DNA of 49,753 nucleotides from a bacterium (GCA_030425545.1 JAUIAC010000011.1:1-49753), one strand, 5' to 3'. Positions 35,535-45,180 are shown, counted from the stretch's first letter. Made by a program: numbers and translations. Notes: generated by a model not told the origin, from the letters alone.

Positions 35535-37928
35535 TCACCGCGGCGGCGCTCGCAGGTCGGCGACCGGCGTCGCCCGGTGACGGCGCCGCAGCGAGCGCGG
35601 CGCGTCGGGCGCGAGCGCGCCGCGAACCACGCGCGCCAGCATCATCGCGGGGGGCTGGGTCGCCAACGCGGGCACGTCGCTCACCGCCGCGGCGATGCGG
35701 GCCACCTCGTCTTGGGCCCAGCGCGGCAGCGTCCCACGCACGTCGGGCGAGAGGTGACTGACGAAGAGGGCGGAGCCCCACGGGTGCAGGGACCAACCGG
35801 CGTTCGTGAGCGCGAGCCACGTTCGCACCAGCGCCCGACCTGCGGCGAAGAGCGGGCACCCCTCTGCGGTGGGCGGGCGCAACACCAGCGCAGCGGCGCT
35901 GTCGGTGAAGGCGTCCAAGGCCGGCGTCGTCAGCGCGCTTCCCAGGCGCAGCTCCGCCAGGGTGTCCAGCGCCGGGCCGTGGAGCATCAGCGGCAGCCCC
36001 GCCTGCCCCGCCGCGTCCAGCCCGAGGGTGGCCACGTCCATGCCGTCGCCCGTGGCGCGCGCCTCGTCGGCGGACCAGCGCAGCTCTCCCGCCAGCTCAC
36101 GACGCCAGCTCGGCAGGAGGAAGCGCAGCCGGTCCGCCTGGCCAGCGAGGCGCCCCAGCTCCCTCAGGGCCGCGCGCTCGGTGACCAGGTCCACACCCGC
36201 CGGCGCGCCCGCCGCGCGCACCGCGTCGGCCAGCGCCGTCGGCAGCGCCTGCCCCGCCACCACATCGCGGCAGGTGAAGCGTCGGCGCGCCGCGTCGAGC
36301 AGCGGCGACACCTCCCCGGGGCCAGGGGTCAGCCGCACGTCCACGTGCCAGCGCGGCGCCCACGGCTCCGGCGCCGTGAGGGTCGCCACCAGACCGCACG
36401 CCGGCGCCGCCAACAAGACGAGCTCGGCCACGCTGCCGGCCGCCATCCGCACCGACACCCGCCCCGGGTCCATGGCTGGCACGGGGCGGTCCGGGTCGTC
36501 TTCGATGCGCAGCGTGTCGCCGCGCCAGGTCAGCCGCCACGGCTGCGCGTTGCCGCCGCTCGGCGCCAGCACGGCGACGTCGGTGAGCGCCTGCCGCAGG
36601 GCGTCTCCGGCCGCGCCGACGAAGGTGGCGCTGCCCGTCCTGGCTGCCGCCGCCGCCGCCCCCAGCGCCTGCAGCTGCGAGGGCGACGGCGCGTCGCGTG
36701 GGTCCAGGGTCTCGACCTGCGCCGGCGTCGCGGGCGCGCCGCGCGCGGCTGGCTGGGGCCCCGGTGGCGTCAGCAGCTGGTCCAGCGCGACGGTCGCCCG
36801 GCCGCTGTCGACCGACTGCCCGAGCGCCAGCCGGCGGGCGACGTCGGTGACCATCGCCGCGCCCAGCGCCACGCTCGACGCCAGCTGCGGCCACGACGCC
36901 ACGGTCTGCCCCATCTCCAGCAGCGAGGCGGCGGTCCGCGGCGAGAGCACACCGAGGCCCATGGCCGCCATGACAAAGGCCACGCGGGCGCCCTCGTCTC
37001 CCGCCCTCAGGGCGCTCAGGTCGACCCCGTCCACCAGGCCGTGCAGCAGGGGCCGCGCGGGCTCGAGGTCGAAGCGCTCCAGGTCGAGCAGCCCGCCCTC
37101 GGCCGTCGCCATCAGCACGGGGACGCCAAGGACCCGAGCCCGCTCGCGCAGCTGGACCTTCAGCGGCAGGTCGTCGCACTCCTCCACCAGCAGGTCCACC
37201 GGTCGTCCGTCGGCGGTGCACAGAAAGGCGTCCAGGTTCGCCGGGTCCACGCCCTCCGCGAAGCCGACGAGGGTCAAGAAGGGGTCAACACCGGCCAGGG
37301 CGCGCCCCGTCAGCGCCAGCTTGGGCAGCCCCAGGTCGCCGACGTCGGCGCGCAGCCGGTTCAGGTTCGACAGGTCGAGCGTGTCGAAGTCTGCGAGGTG
37401 GAACGTGCCCCCCACGCCCTCCTGCGCCATGCACACGGCGATGGCTTGCCCGACGGAGAGCCCGGCGACGGCGATCCGCGCCGCGCCCAGCTGAACCTGC
37501 TCGTCGGCGGTGATCTTGAGCCGATTGCGGTCCAGCCGCAGCCTCCGGTGCAGCGCCGGTGGCAGGGTCCGGACCAGCCGCCTCCGCCAGGGCTGCAGCA
37601 CCCACCGTCCCCAGCGCTGCACCCCCTGGGGCGCCACGTCGGCGAGCCAGGCGGCGACCTCCACGTCGCTCGGACGGTCCCCCCCGCGCTGGGCGCGCAG
37701 CAGGTCGCGCACCTGCGCGTCCAGGGTGTCCACCACCTCCAACGCGCCGGGGGCTGCGTCGTCGAGCAGCGCCGCCAGCGCCACCACGTCGGCCGGGTCC
37801 GCCGGGTCGTAGACCTGCACCCGCCAGCGCGCGTCGGTCGGGCGGCGCCGCGACCGCAGCGCCTCGGTCAGCGCCGACAGCCTGTCGCCCGCGCTCCGCT
37901 CCCCGTCTCGCCCCACCGCCTCGCTCAT
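35535..37928 (-). CDS. E1-like (ThiF) and nitroreductase-like fusion protein, Rv1355c type
   Basis: A 797-residue fusion. Residues about 120-300 contain an E1/ThiF-like adenylylating domain: IAVAGLSVGQAIAVCMAQEGVGGTFHLADFDTLDLSNLNR (nucleotide-binding loop plus the D-x-D...NLNR motif) and DLLVEECDDLPLK. Residues about 450-690 look like a nitroreductase-type FMN fold (VAVLAPSGGNAQPWRLTW). This pairing is known from the poorly understood Rv1355c family. Its substrate is unknown; adenylylation of a small protein or metabolite followed by a redox step is a guess. The start ATG overlaps the stop of the hybrid kinase by 4 bp (ATGA), so it is the last gene of the signalling operon and translationally coupled. 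Confidence 0.75.
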   Translation of the reverse strand: MSEAVGRDGERSAGDRLSALTEALRSRRRPTDARWRVQVYDPADPADVVALAALLDDAAPGALEVVDTLDAQVRDLLRAQRGGDRPSDVEVAAWLADVAPQGVQRWGRWVLQPWRRRLVRTLPPALHRRLRLDRNRLKITADEQVQLGAARIAVAGLSVGQAIAVCMAQEGVGGTFHLADFDTLDLSNLNRLRADVGDLGLPKLALTGRALAGVDPFLTLVGFAEGVDPANLDAFLCTADGRPVDLLVEECDDLPLKVQLRERARVLGVPVLMATAEGGLLDLERFDLEPARPLLHGLVDGVDLSALRAGDEGARVAFVMAAMGLGVLSPRTAASLLEMGQTVASWPQLASSVALGAAMVTDVARRLALGQSVDSGRATVALDQLLTPPGPQPAARGAPATPAQVETLDPRDAPSPSQLQALGAAAAAARTGSATFVGAAGDALRQALTDVAVLAPSGGNAQPWRLTWRGDTLRIEDDPDRPVPAMDPGRVSVRMAAGSVAELVLLAAPACGLVATLTAPEPWAPRWHVDVRLTPGPGEVSPLLDAARRRFTCRDVVAGQALPTALADAVRAAGAPAGVDLVTERAALRELGRLAGQADRLRFLLPSWRRELAGELRWSADEARATGDGMDVATLGLDAAGQAGLPLMLHGPALDTLAELRLGSALTTPALDAFTDSAAALVLRPPTAEGCPLFAAGRALVRTWLALTNAGWSLHPWGSALFVSHLSPDVRGTLPRWAQDEVARIAAAVSDVPALATQPPAMMLARVVRGALAPDAPRSLRRRHRATPVADLRAPPR

Positions 37929-40753
37929 GCTCTGCCCCTGTCGTCCTGGGTCTCGCTCGACTTCGCCCGCCGCGGCAGCCAGAGCACGAAGCACGCGCCG
38001 CCCTCACTCGGGGGCGCCAGCTCCAGGGTGCCGCCGTGGAACTCCGCGATCTCCCGGGAGATCGCCAGCCCCATGCCGGTGCCTTCCCCCGGCGCCCGGG
38101 TGGTGTGAAAGGGCGCGAAGACGCGGTCCCGCTCCGCCAGCGGCACGCCCGGCCCGTCGTCCGTGACCCGCACCTCGGTCCCGCGCCCGTCCTGCCGCAC
38201 CGCCACGGTGACCGTGTCCCCCGCCGCCAGCCCGTTGACCACCAGGTTTGTCAGCGCCTGCGCGATGAGGTCGGGTTGGCACACGAAGTCTGGATCATCG
38301 CCCAAGGCCCGCACCAGCGCCTTGCCCTCGGTCAAGCGGTGGCCGAGCAGGGCGCTCAGCTCGTCCAGGCACGCCGACATCCGCATCGGCCGCCACTGCA
38401 GCCGACCGGCGTCGTGGCGGGCGAACTCCTGCACGGCCCGCACGATGCGCTCGATGCGCACACCACCCCGCTGCACGGCGTCGAGCAGGGCCACACGCTC
38501 CGCCGGCTCCAGGTCGAGCTCCGTGTCTTTCAGCAGCCGCACAGACTGCAGCAGCGCGTTGACCGGGTTCAGCACCTCGTGGGCCAGGCCAGCGGACAGC
38601 GTGCCCATCAGCTGCGACTTCTCCGACCGGATCAGCTGGTGCCGCAGGCGCACGACCCGCAGGTGCGTGCCGATGCGCGCCAGGAGCTCAGGCGCCGAGA
38701 AGGGCTTGCGGATGAAGTCGTCCGCCTCCGCCTCGAAGCCTGCCAGCGCGGCCTCGTCGCCGTGGCGCGCGGTGATGAGCAGCACAGGGATGCGCGCCGT
38801 GGTCGGGTCGGCCTTCAGCGCGCGGCACAGACCGTAGCCGTCGAGCACGGGCATCATCACGTCTGAGAGCACCAGGTCGGGGAGCCGCTCGCGCGCCACA
38901 GCGACGCCGGCGGCGCCGTCTGGGGCGGTCAGCACGCCATAGCGTCGCCCGATGACCCGGGCCATGTATCGCCGCAGCTCCGGGTTGTCTTCGACGATCA
39001 GCACGAGACCCTCCGCCTCGCGCAGCGCCGCGTCGTCGTCGGTGCCGTCGGTGGGGGCTGCAGGGCTCGGCGCGTCGCCCTCTGCGCGCTGCTCCGGCAG
39101 CCGCAGGGCCGTGGTGAGCGCGTGCGCGCCGTGGGCGTCTTCGGCCGGCGTCGCCCAGACCTCGGCCGCCGCTGGCTGGGCGGGCTCCGCCAACCCGTCG
39201 AGGCGAGGCCACCGCAAGGTGAACCGCGCGCCAGACTGCGCTTCGCTCTCCAGCGTGACGGCGCCGCCGTGCAGCGCGAGGATCTCGGCGACCATGGCCA
39301 GCCCGATGCCGCTGCCCTCCACGGGACGACCGGTGCCGTCCGCGGCGCGTCCAAAGCGCTCGAAGATGTGGGACTGCTGCTCCAGCGGGATGCCCGGTCC
39401 GTCGTCGCTGACCCGCACCCAGGCCACGTCGCCCGGCTCTGCCTCCTCGCCCTCGACGCCGTACGACACGTCGATGTGCGCGCCCTCCGGGCAGTACTTC
39501 ACCGCGTTCACCACCAGGTTGACCACAGCCCGGGTCAGCAGCCCGCGGTCGGCGCGCACCGTCACCGGCGCGTCGGCCTGGGCGAAGGTCAGCGCCATGC
39601 GTCGCGCCTCCGCCAGGGGCCGCAGCGTGGCCAGCGCGTCCCCGAGCTCCCGCCCGAGGTCGAACTGGGCCGGCCGAACGGGCATGCGATCCGCATCGAG
39701 CCGGGCGAAGTCGAGGATCTCGTTGATCAAGCGCAGCAGGCTCTGGGCGTTGCGCCGGACGCCGCGCACCTCGTCCCGCTGGGCCATCGCGTCGGTGCGG
39801 TCGAGCCACTGTTCGAGCTCCCCAAGGGGCGCCAACATCAGGGTCAGCGGCGTCTTGAACTCATGGCTGACGTTGGTGAAGAACGCGCTGCGCCCAGCGT
39901 TGGCCCGCTCGAGCTGGCGCACGCTGTCTTCGAGCTGGGCCCGCGCCGTCTCGAGCTCGGCGGTGCGCTCACTCACCATCTCGGCGAGGTTCGCGCGCAG
40001 CGCCTCCAGGTCGCGGACCTTGCCGGCGAGCTCGCTGCGGGCGGCGTCGACCTCTGCCACCCGCTCCATGAGCAGCCGGTTGGTCTCCAGCACGGCCTCG
40101 CCGGCCTCCCGCTGTGCCGTCAGCAAGAGCCGCACGCGGCGGAAGGGCCATGTGATCAGCGCGACCGCGCGCTCCACCGGCCCGCTCCAGGCGCGGAAGG
40201 TGATGGCGACGTCGACCGTGAGCGCCCCGCTGCGCTCGAGCCGCACGTCGGCAGGGCTAGCGCCCAACATCACCGGCATGCTCGACAGGACGCCGCGCGC
40301 GGTCTCCAAGAACGCGTCGCTGGGCGGGCACCCGGGGTTGAACCGGTACTCCCCGACCATGGTCTCCGGCGACGTGGACCGCAGCTCCAAGGTGAAGAAG
40401 CGAAAGAGGAAGCGGCGCATCATCCCCGGCATCTGACGGTAGAGGAGGTGCGGCGACACGAGCGTGCGCGACGCCGTCCGCAAGAAGCCGAGCCCCCGGC
40501 CCCGACCGACGCTCCCACCGATGTCGAAGAAGAGGTCGTCGCGCTCCGGAAAGCGCCGCCGCACCGCCTGTTCCACCGCCACGAGTGCGTCGAGGTCGAC
40601 CCAGCCGCCGCGCCGCAAGAGGGTCGCCTCCGGCCAGCCTGCGTCCGCCAGCTCACGGCGCACCGCGGCGACGTCCTCGCCCTCCGCCTCGAGCCAGTCC
40701 CAGAAGACCTGAAAGGCCTGGGTGCTCACCGCCGCGCCCCTGTTGCCTTCCAT
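37925..40753 (-). CDS. Hybrid histidine kinase with kinase-receiver-kinase architecture
   Basis: A 942-residue soluble sensor. Residues 1-200 form an uncharacterised N-terminal domain (QAFQVFWDWLEAEGEDVAAVRREL ...), and about 220-290 are coiled coil. The first kinase core follows with His297 in VSHEFKTPLTL, an N-box NLVVNAVKY and the G-boxes DDGPGIP and GSGIGLAMV. A linker leads to a receiver domain with phospho-acceptor Asp631 in LVLSDVMMP. A second kinase core then has His725 in LAHEVLNPVNALLQ and its own G-boxes (DDGPGVP, GTGMGLAIS). The double kinase layout is unusual. GGAGAGAAGG precedes the ATG. It is 31 bp from the PilZ gene upstream and overlaps the E1-like gene downstream. Confidence 0.85.
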   Translation of the reverse strand: MEGNRGAAVSTQAFQVFWDWLEAEGEDVAAVRRELADAGWPEATLLRRGGWVDLDALVAVEQAVRRRFPERDDLFFDIGGSVGRGRGLGFLRTASRTLVSPHLLYRQMPGMMRRFLFRFFTLELRSTSPETMVGEYRFNPGCPPSDAFLETARGVLSSMPVMLGASPADVRLERSGALTVDVAITFRAWSGPVERAVALITWPFRRVRLLLTAQREAGEAVLETNRLLMERVAEVDAARSELAGKVRDLEALRANLAEMVSERTAELETARAQLEDSVRQLERANAGRSAFFTNVSHEFKTPLTLMLAPLGELEQWLDRTDAMAQRDEVRGVRRNAQSLLRLINEILDFARLDADRMPVRPAQFDLGRELGDALATLRPLAEARRMALTFAQADAPVTVRADRGLLTRAVVNLVVNAVKYCPEGAHIDVSYGVEGEEAEPGDVAWVRVSDDGPGIPLEQQSHIFERFGRAADGTGRPVEGSGIGLAMVAEILALHGGAVTLESEAQSGARFTLRWPRLDGLAEPAQPAAAEVWATPAEDAHGAHALTTALRLPEQRAEGDAPSPAAPTDGTDDDAALREAEGLVLIVEDNPELRRYMARVIGRRYGVLTAPDGAAGVAVARERLPDLVLSDVMMPVLDGYGLCRALKADPTTARIPVLLITARHGDEAALAGFEAEADDFIRKPFSAPELLARIGTHLRVVRLRHQLIRSEKSQLMGTLSAGLAHEVLNPVNALLQSVRLLKDTELDLEPAERVALLDAVQRGGVRIERIVRAVQEFARHDAGRLQWRPMRMSACLDELSALLGHRLTEGKALVRALGDDPDFVCQPDLIAQALTNLVVNGLAAGDTVTVAVRQDGRGTEVRVTDDGPGVPLAERDRVFAPFHTTRAPGEGTGMGLAISREIAEFHGGTLELAPPSEGGACFVLWLPRRAKSSETQDDRGRA

Positions 40754-40784
40754 GGGCCTTCTCTCCTGGCGCAGGCTGCGCCTC

Positions 40785-42890
40785 TCACTCGTCGGGCGGC
40801 CGCTTCGGCGCCAGCAGCGCCGCCACGTGCTCCAGAAAGTCCGGCAGCAGGTGGCGCTCGATCGCCCAGAGCTTGCCGTGGCCGAGGTCCACCAGACCCG
40901 CCGCGCTGGCGTCGGCGGCCGGCCACACCTCGCGGTAGAGCACGAAACGGGTCTTGCCCAACGACTCGTACCAGCGCGCGCCGGCTGCCAGCAAGGCGGG
41001 AAAGGCGGCCTCCCCACCATGGGTGAAGGCGAAAACACGCACGCTGTCGAGCAGGCTGAACAGGCTCGCGCCCGTCTCCCCGGTCTCCAACACCGCCGCG
41101 GCCACCGGCTGCCCGTGCCGGGAGGCCACCACGCAACGCCGGTCGCGGTGGAGCCCCACGCGCCGCCACTTGGCGCGGATCTGGGCCAGGTCGAAGGAGG
41201 CCGCGGTCAGGTCCAGGCATGCCTGCCAGGAGCGCGGCCGGGTCCGCTCCAGGTGGGCCAGCAACACCGCCACCCCCTCGTCGTCGGCGTCGGCCAGGAG
41301 CACACCCTCCGGCGGCTCGGCCTGCATCGCCGCGCACTGACCCTCCATGAGGTGAAAGTCCACCAGACAGGTGTCGTCGCCCGATCGCCCCGCCACCCAG
41401 CCGAACTGCGCCACCTGATTCCACGGCACGCTGCCCTCGAGGTAGCCGGCGACCCAGCGCAGCTGCTTGTCGTGCTGCATGTGCTCGAACACCCGCGCGT
41501 AGAGCTCCCGGAGCACCTTGCGGGGCGGGGCGAGCGAGGGATCGGGCCGGTCTGGGGACTTGGCCAGCTGGTAGCCGAACCAGGTCTGCGCGTAGGTCTT
41601 CACGAAGGTGAAGGTGGCCTCCACGCCGCGGTCTGAGGGCCACACCGCCTGGCAGCCGAGCCAGGGCGCCGCGTCGAGCCCGCGGCTCACCTCGCGGTAC
41701 GAGCCTTGCAGCCCCTCGAACTGCCTCGGCGTCTTGCCCGAGAGGTGGAAGTAGCCCGAGTCGGTGTAGACCCGCCACGACTGCAGGCTCCAGGCGGCGC
41801 CCGAGCGCGTGCGTGGGTTCAGCAGGTGATGCACCAGGTTGATCCAGCGGGCGTCGTCTCCGGGGGTCTGCGGCTCGAAGCTGAGGCCGCAGACCGCCTC
41901 GCCGCCCCCGTCCTGCATCGACGCGGGCCGCTCGGTGACATGGTGCACCAGGGCGCGGCCCTCACACACGATCTCGCCGTGGAAGTGCACCGACACGTCG
42001 CTGAGCTCCAGCCCGGGGCTGAGCAGGTCCTCTTCCGGCCAGAGCCACACCGCGAGGCCGGTCGTGCTCACGTCGCGCAGCCGTCGCACCCGCTCCTGGG
42101 CCGGCCACATGGGGTGCCGATACGACATCACCAGCCCGTCGGGCGCCCGCGCGCGGCGCCGCCACCGGCGTCGCTCGGCCAAGAGGAGATCGGGCAGGGG
42201 CACCTGCACGATGAGGCCGCGCTGACTCCCGCGCGGCTGTCGGACGCGCTCACCGTCGGCCGCGGCGAAGCGATAGCGCGCGTAGGGGCCGTCGAGCTCC
42301 ACGTGGAAGAGCGGCTCCGGCAGCGGTCCCTGCACCGCCAGCTGCAGCCCGTCGGCCTCGACCGCGCGCAGCCGCACCGGCCAGGGCATGCCGTGGGCGG
42401 GGAGCAGGTAGCCTCGCGCGTCACTGCCGGCCAGGGCGCGCAGCCGGCGGATCGCCGACTTGCCCTCCAGGTGCCAGCGCGACGCGACCCGGGTCGGCTC
42501 GAGGCCCAGCGCGCCGCGCGCCAGCTGCGTCGTCACCAGCTCGTAGAGCGAGGCCGCGTCGGCCTGCGCCAGGGTGCCAAAGCGCAGCTCCAGCTCCTCG
42601 CCCGGCGTGGCCCAAGACAGGGTGCACGGCAGCGGGCCCAGGTCGCGGTAGCCCATGGACAGGGTCGCGGTCGTCGAGCCCGTCGGCAGCGAGGCGGGGG
42701 CCTCGTTCAGCAGGCGCGCGCGGATCGCATGGAGCGCCACGCGGGTCACCACGAGCGGCGTCGGGATGCCGGCCACGCCGACCTGAAAGGACGCCCGTGT
42801 CGCCAGGACACGGTAGCCAGGGGGGCGCCAGGGCGGCCGCTCGCCGCGGGGATCGAGGGTCTCCGTCAGCGCCACCGGGCTCACGCTCAT
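40785..42890 (-). CDS. PilZ-domain protein with acyltransferase-like C-terminal region
   Basis: A 701-residue protein. A PilZ-like c-di-GMP-binding region lies at about residues 240-340, with a basic RRRWRRRARAPDG segment (the R-x3-R box) and RRLRDVSTTGLAVWL (D-x-S-x-x-G box, Asp near 274). Residues 1-230 may be a YcgR-N-like domain. The C-terminal part (about 540-701; CVVASRHGQPVAAAVLETGETGASLFSLLDSVRVFAF) resembles a GNAT/N-acyl-transferase fold. It could couple c-di-GMP to an acyl transfer or to the neighbouring phosphorelay. The start overlaps the stop of the upstream REC-kinase gene by 4 bp (ATGA). Confidence 0.65.
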   Translation of the reverse strand: MSVSPVALTETLDPRGERPPWRPPGYRVLATRASFQVGVAGIPTPLVVTRVALHAIRARLLNEAPASLPTGSTTATLSMGYRDLGPLPCTLSWATPGEELELRFGTLAQADAASLYELVTTQLARGALGLEPTRVASRWHLEGKSAIRRLRALAGSDARGYLLPAHGMPWPVRLRAVEADGLQLAVQGPLPEPLFHVELDGPYARYRFAAADGERVRQPRGSQRGLIVQVPLPDLLLAERRRWRRRARAPDGLVMSYRHPMWPAQERVRRLRDVSTTGLAVWLWPEEDLLSPGLELSDVSVHFHGEIVCEGRALVHHVTERPASMQDGGGEAVCGLSFEPQTPGDDARWINLVHHLLNPRTRSGAAWSLQSWRVYTDSGYFHLSGKTPRQFEGLQGSYREVSRGLDAAPWLGCQAVWPSDRGVEATFTFVKTYAQTWFGYQLAKSPDRPDPSLAPPRKVLRELYARVFEHMQHDKQLRWVAGYLEGSVPWNQVAQFGWVAGRSGDDTCLVDFHLMEGQCAAMQAEPPEGVLLADADDEGVAVLLAHLERTRPRSWQACLDLTAASFDLAQIRAKWRRVGLHRDRRCVVASRHGQPVAAAVLETGETGASLFSLLDSVRVFAFTHGGEAAFPALLAAGARWYESLGKTRFVLYREVWPAADASAAGLVDLGHGKLWAIERHLLPDFLEHVAALLAPKRPPDE

Positions 42891-44047
42891 GAGGCCTCGG
42901 CTTCGTGCGCTGGGACGCTCAGCTGCCACAGGGTCCAGCCGTCCTCCTGCCCACCCACGAGCTCGATGCTGCCGCCGTTGGTCAGCGCCAGCTCGCGCGC
43001 CACCACCAGCTCGAAGCCGTGGCGGCCCTCGCCCTCGCGCAGGCTGAACAGGCGCTCCTGCGTGCCCGGCTCCACCGGTGGGCCGTCATCGCGCACGGTG
43101 ATCACCGTGGTGCCGCCTTCGTCGCGCGCCGCGATCTGGATCTGACCGTCGCTCCGGCCGCTCGCGCGCAGGGCGCGCCCGGCGCTCCGCACCAGGTTGA
43201 GCAGGATCCGGCTGAGGTCCGTGCGGTCGGCGAAGGCCACCAACCCCTCCGGACACGCGCCGTGCAAGCTCGCGGTCGGCGCCTGCTCCGGCCGCGCCAG
43301 CTCGACCACCAGGGTCACCAGCTCGGGGATCGACACGAGGCCGCGCTCCGGCTTTCGGCTCGCGCGCCCGTCCTTGGGGGCCCCCTGCTCCCGCAGCGCC
43401 GAGACGTAGTCCACGTAGTGCCGCAGCTCGCCCACCTCGCCGCTGTAGCGCTCGAAGATGTCGGGGTCGACGCGCTGGCTGAGCCGCTCTCCCAGGGCCT
43501 CGAGGTTGTCGCAGCAGGTCTCGATGGAGGCGTTGGTGGTGGCGAGGTCGTGCAGCAGCCGGAGCGTGGCGGCCTGCACACCCACCAGCCGCTCCTTGTC
43601 GAGGATCGCCGAGCGCAGCTTGCGGACCATGCGCTCCAGGTGCGCGCGCGCCACCGCCTCGCGCAGCACCTGCCGAACCTGCTCGGCCTCCCAGGGCTTG
43701 GTGATGTAGCGGCTGACCCCGCCTTGGTTGATCGCGGCGATCGCCACCTGCGTGTCGGAGTAGGCCGTCACCAGCATCCGGATCACGTCCGGCCGGTGGG
43801 CCCGGACCCGCTCACACAGCGTCACCCCGCTCATCCCCGGCATGCGCTGGTCCGTGAGCAGCACCGCCACCGGGACGATGTCCAGCAGCTCCTCCGCCTC
43901 GGCCCCCGACGACGCCGTGATCACCTCGAACTCGTCCCGAAACGTGGTCCGGAACACCAACAGGTTGTCGGGCTCGTCGTCGACGTAGAGCACGGGGTAG
44001 GCCCGCGAGAAGCCGAGCGCGCGCGGTGGTGGAGCAGAGGTGTTCAT
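42887..44047 (-). CDS. Response regulator-histidine kinase, second of a tandem pair
   Basis: A 386-residue protein with an N-terminal receiver domain (VLYVDDEPDNLLVF, phospho-acceptor Asp66 in VLLTDQRMPG, Lys in ITKPWE) joined to a kinase-like region. A possible phospho-His lies in LRLLHDLATTN (His166); the ATP-binding part has NLVRSAGRAL, RDDGPPVEPG and GRHGFELVVAREL, where the usual G-loop GxGLGL is degraded to RHGFEL. It may therefore be a weak or inactive kinase acting as a regulator. The gene overlaps both neighbours by 4 bp (ATGA junctions). Confidence 0.8.
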   Translation of the reverse strand: MNTSAPPPRALGFSRAYPVLYVDDEPDNLLVFRTTFRDEFEVITASSGAEAEELLDIVPVAVLLTDQRMPGMSGVTLCERVRAHRPDVIRMLVTAYSDTQVAIAAINQGGVSRYITKPWEAEQVRQVLREAVARAHLERMVRKLRSAILDKERLVGVQAATLRLLHDLATTNASIETCCDNLEALGERLSQRVDPDIFERYSGEVGELRHYVDYVSALREQGAPKDGRASRKPERGLVSIPELVTLVVELARPEQAPTASLHGACPEGLVAFADRTDLSRILLNLVRSAGRALRASGRSDGQIQIAARDEGGTTVITVRDDGPPVEPGTQERLFSLREGEGRHGFELVVARELALTNGGSIELVGGQEDGWTLWQLSVPAHEAEAS

Positions 44048-45180
44048 CCGGTCGGGGGTCGCTCCCTGGGCACGGTCAAGAGGAATCGAGCGCCTTCACC
44101 GGTCACCGGTGCCGCCAGGGTCAGGGCCCCCCCTTCACCCATGGCCAGCTCGCGGGCGATGGCGAGGCCCAGGCCAGGGCTGTCCGCGCGGGTCGAGAAC
44201 CCCTCGTCGAACACCCGGGCGCGCAGGCTTTCAGGGACCCCCGGGCCGTCGTCGAGAACCGTCACCTGCACGCGCCCGTCGTCTCCCTGTCGGCACTGCA
44301 CCCGCACCCGCCCCTGTGGCGTGTCGGCGGCGCGCAGCGCGTGGAGGGAATTGTAGATCAGGTTCATCAAGATGCGAGATAGGTGAAGCCGGTCGACCCA
44401 GGCGGTCAGGGCGGTGTCCGCGCTGATGTCGAGGCGCGCCGCGTCCTCGGCCGGGAACATACGGGTGATCAGCGTGAGGGTCTCGCTCAGCCGTACGAGC
44501 TCTGGCTTTCTCTGCAGCTTTCCGGGCAGCAGCCGCAGCTCGCTGTGCAGGCCGCTGATCAGATCCAGCGCCTGGCGCAGGACTCGCATCGCTTCGACCC
44601 CGTCCTGTTGCTCGAAGGCCTCAAAGTTGGAGCGGTTCCGCTCGAAGATCTCCTGGAGCGCGTCGAAGCCGAGGTCGGCGATGCCGGCCGCGTTGCCGAG
44701 GTCGTGGGCCACGCGCTGGCGGATCGCGTCCAAGGCCAGGAGCCGCTCGCGCTCCAGCAGCGTCCGCCGCAGCTCCGCCTCGCGCAGCTGGAGCGCGGCC
44801 TCGGCCACGGCGTCTCGCAGCAGCCCGTCGAGCTCCTCGACCTGCCACGGCTTGTCGATGAACGCGTGCACGCCGCCCTCGTTGATGGCGGTGACCGCGG
44901 CGTCTCGGTCGCCCCACGCGGTCAGCACGATGCGACGCGTGGCGGGCCAGCGGCTCCGCACCTCGGCGCACAGCGTGACGCCGCTCATGCCGGGCATGCG
45001 CTGGTCGGTCACCAGCACGGCCACCGGTCGCTCCTCCAGGAGCCGGAGCGCGGCCAGGGCGTCGGGCGCCGTGAGCACGTCGTAGCGCTTCGAGAAGGTG
45101 TGCCGGAGCACGAGAAGGTTGTCGGGCTCGTCGTCCACGAAGAGGACGGGGTGAGCGCGGAGGAAGGCTGGATCGGTCAT
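44044..45180 (-). CDS. Response regulator-histidine kinase, first of a tandem pair
   Basis: A 378-residue receiver-kinase protein, clearly a paralogue of the next gene. The receiver has VLFVDDEPDNLLVL, Asp59 in VLVTDQRMPG and Lys in IDKPWQ. The dimerisation helix has His159 in RVAHDLGNAAG, and the ATP-binding domain is intact: NLIYNSLHAL, LDDGPGVPESL and GLGLAIARELAMGEGG. Input therefore comes from another kinase onto its receiver, controlling its own kinase output. ATG at 45180 is chosen because the receiver starts right after it; an in-frame ATG at 45417 would add an implausible basic leader. It is the first gene of the five-gene operon; GGAG lies about 14 bp upstream. Confidence 0.85.
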   Translation of the reverse strand: MTDPAFLRAHPVLFVDDEPDNLLVLRHTFSKRYDVLTAPDALAALRLLEERPVAVLVTDQRMPGMSGVTLCAEVRSRWPATRRIVLTAWGDRDAAVTAINEGGVHAFIDKPWQVEELDGLLRDAVAEAALQLREAELRRTLLERERLLALDAIRQRVAHDLGNAAGIADLGFDALQEIFERNRSNFEAFEQQDGVEAMRVLRQALDLISGLHSELRLLPGKLQRKPELVRLSETLTLITRMFPAEDAARLDISADTALTAWVDRLHLSRILMNLIYNSLHALRAADTPQGRVRVQCRQGDDGRVQVTVLDDGPGVPESLRARVFDEGFSTRADSPGLGLAIARELAMGEGGALTLAAPVTGEGARFLLTVPRERPPTG

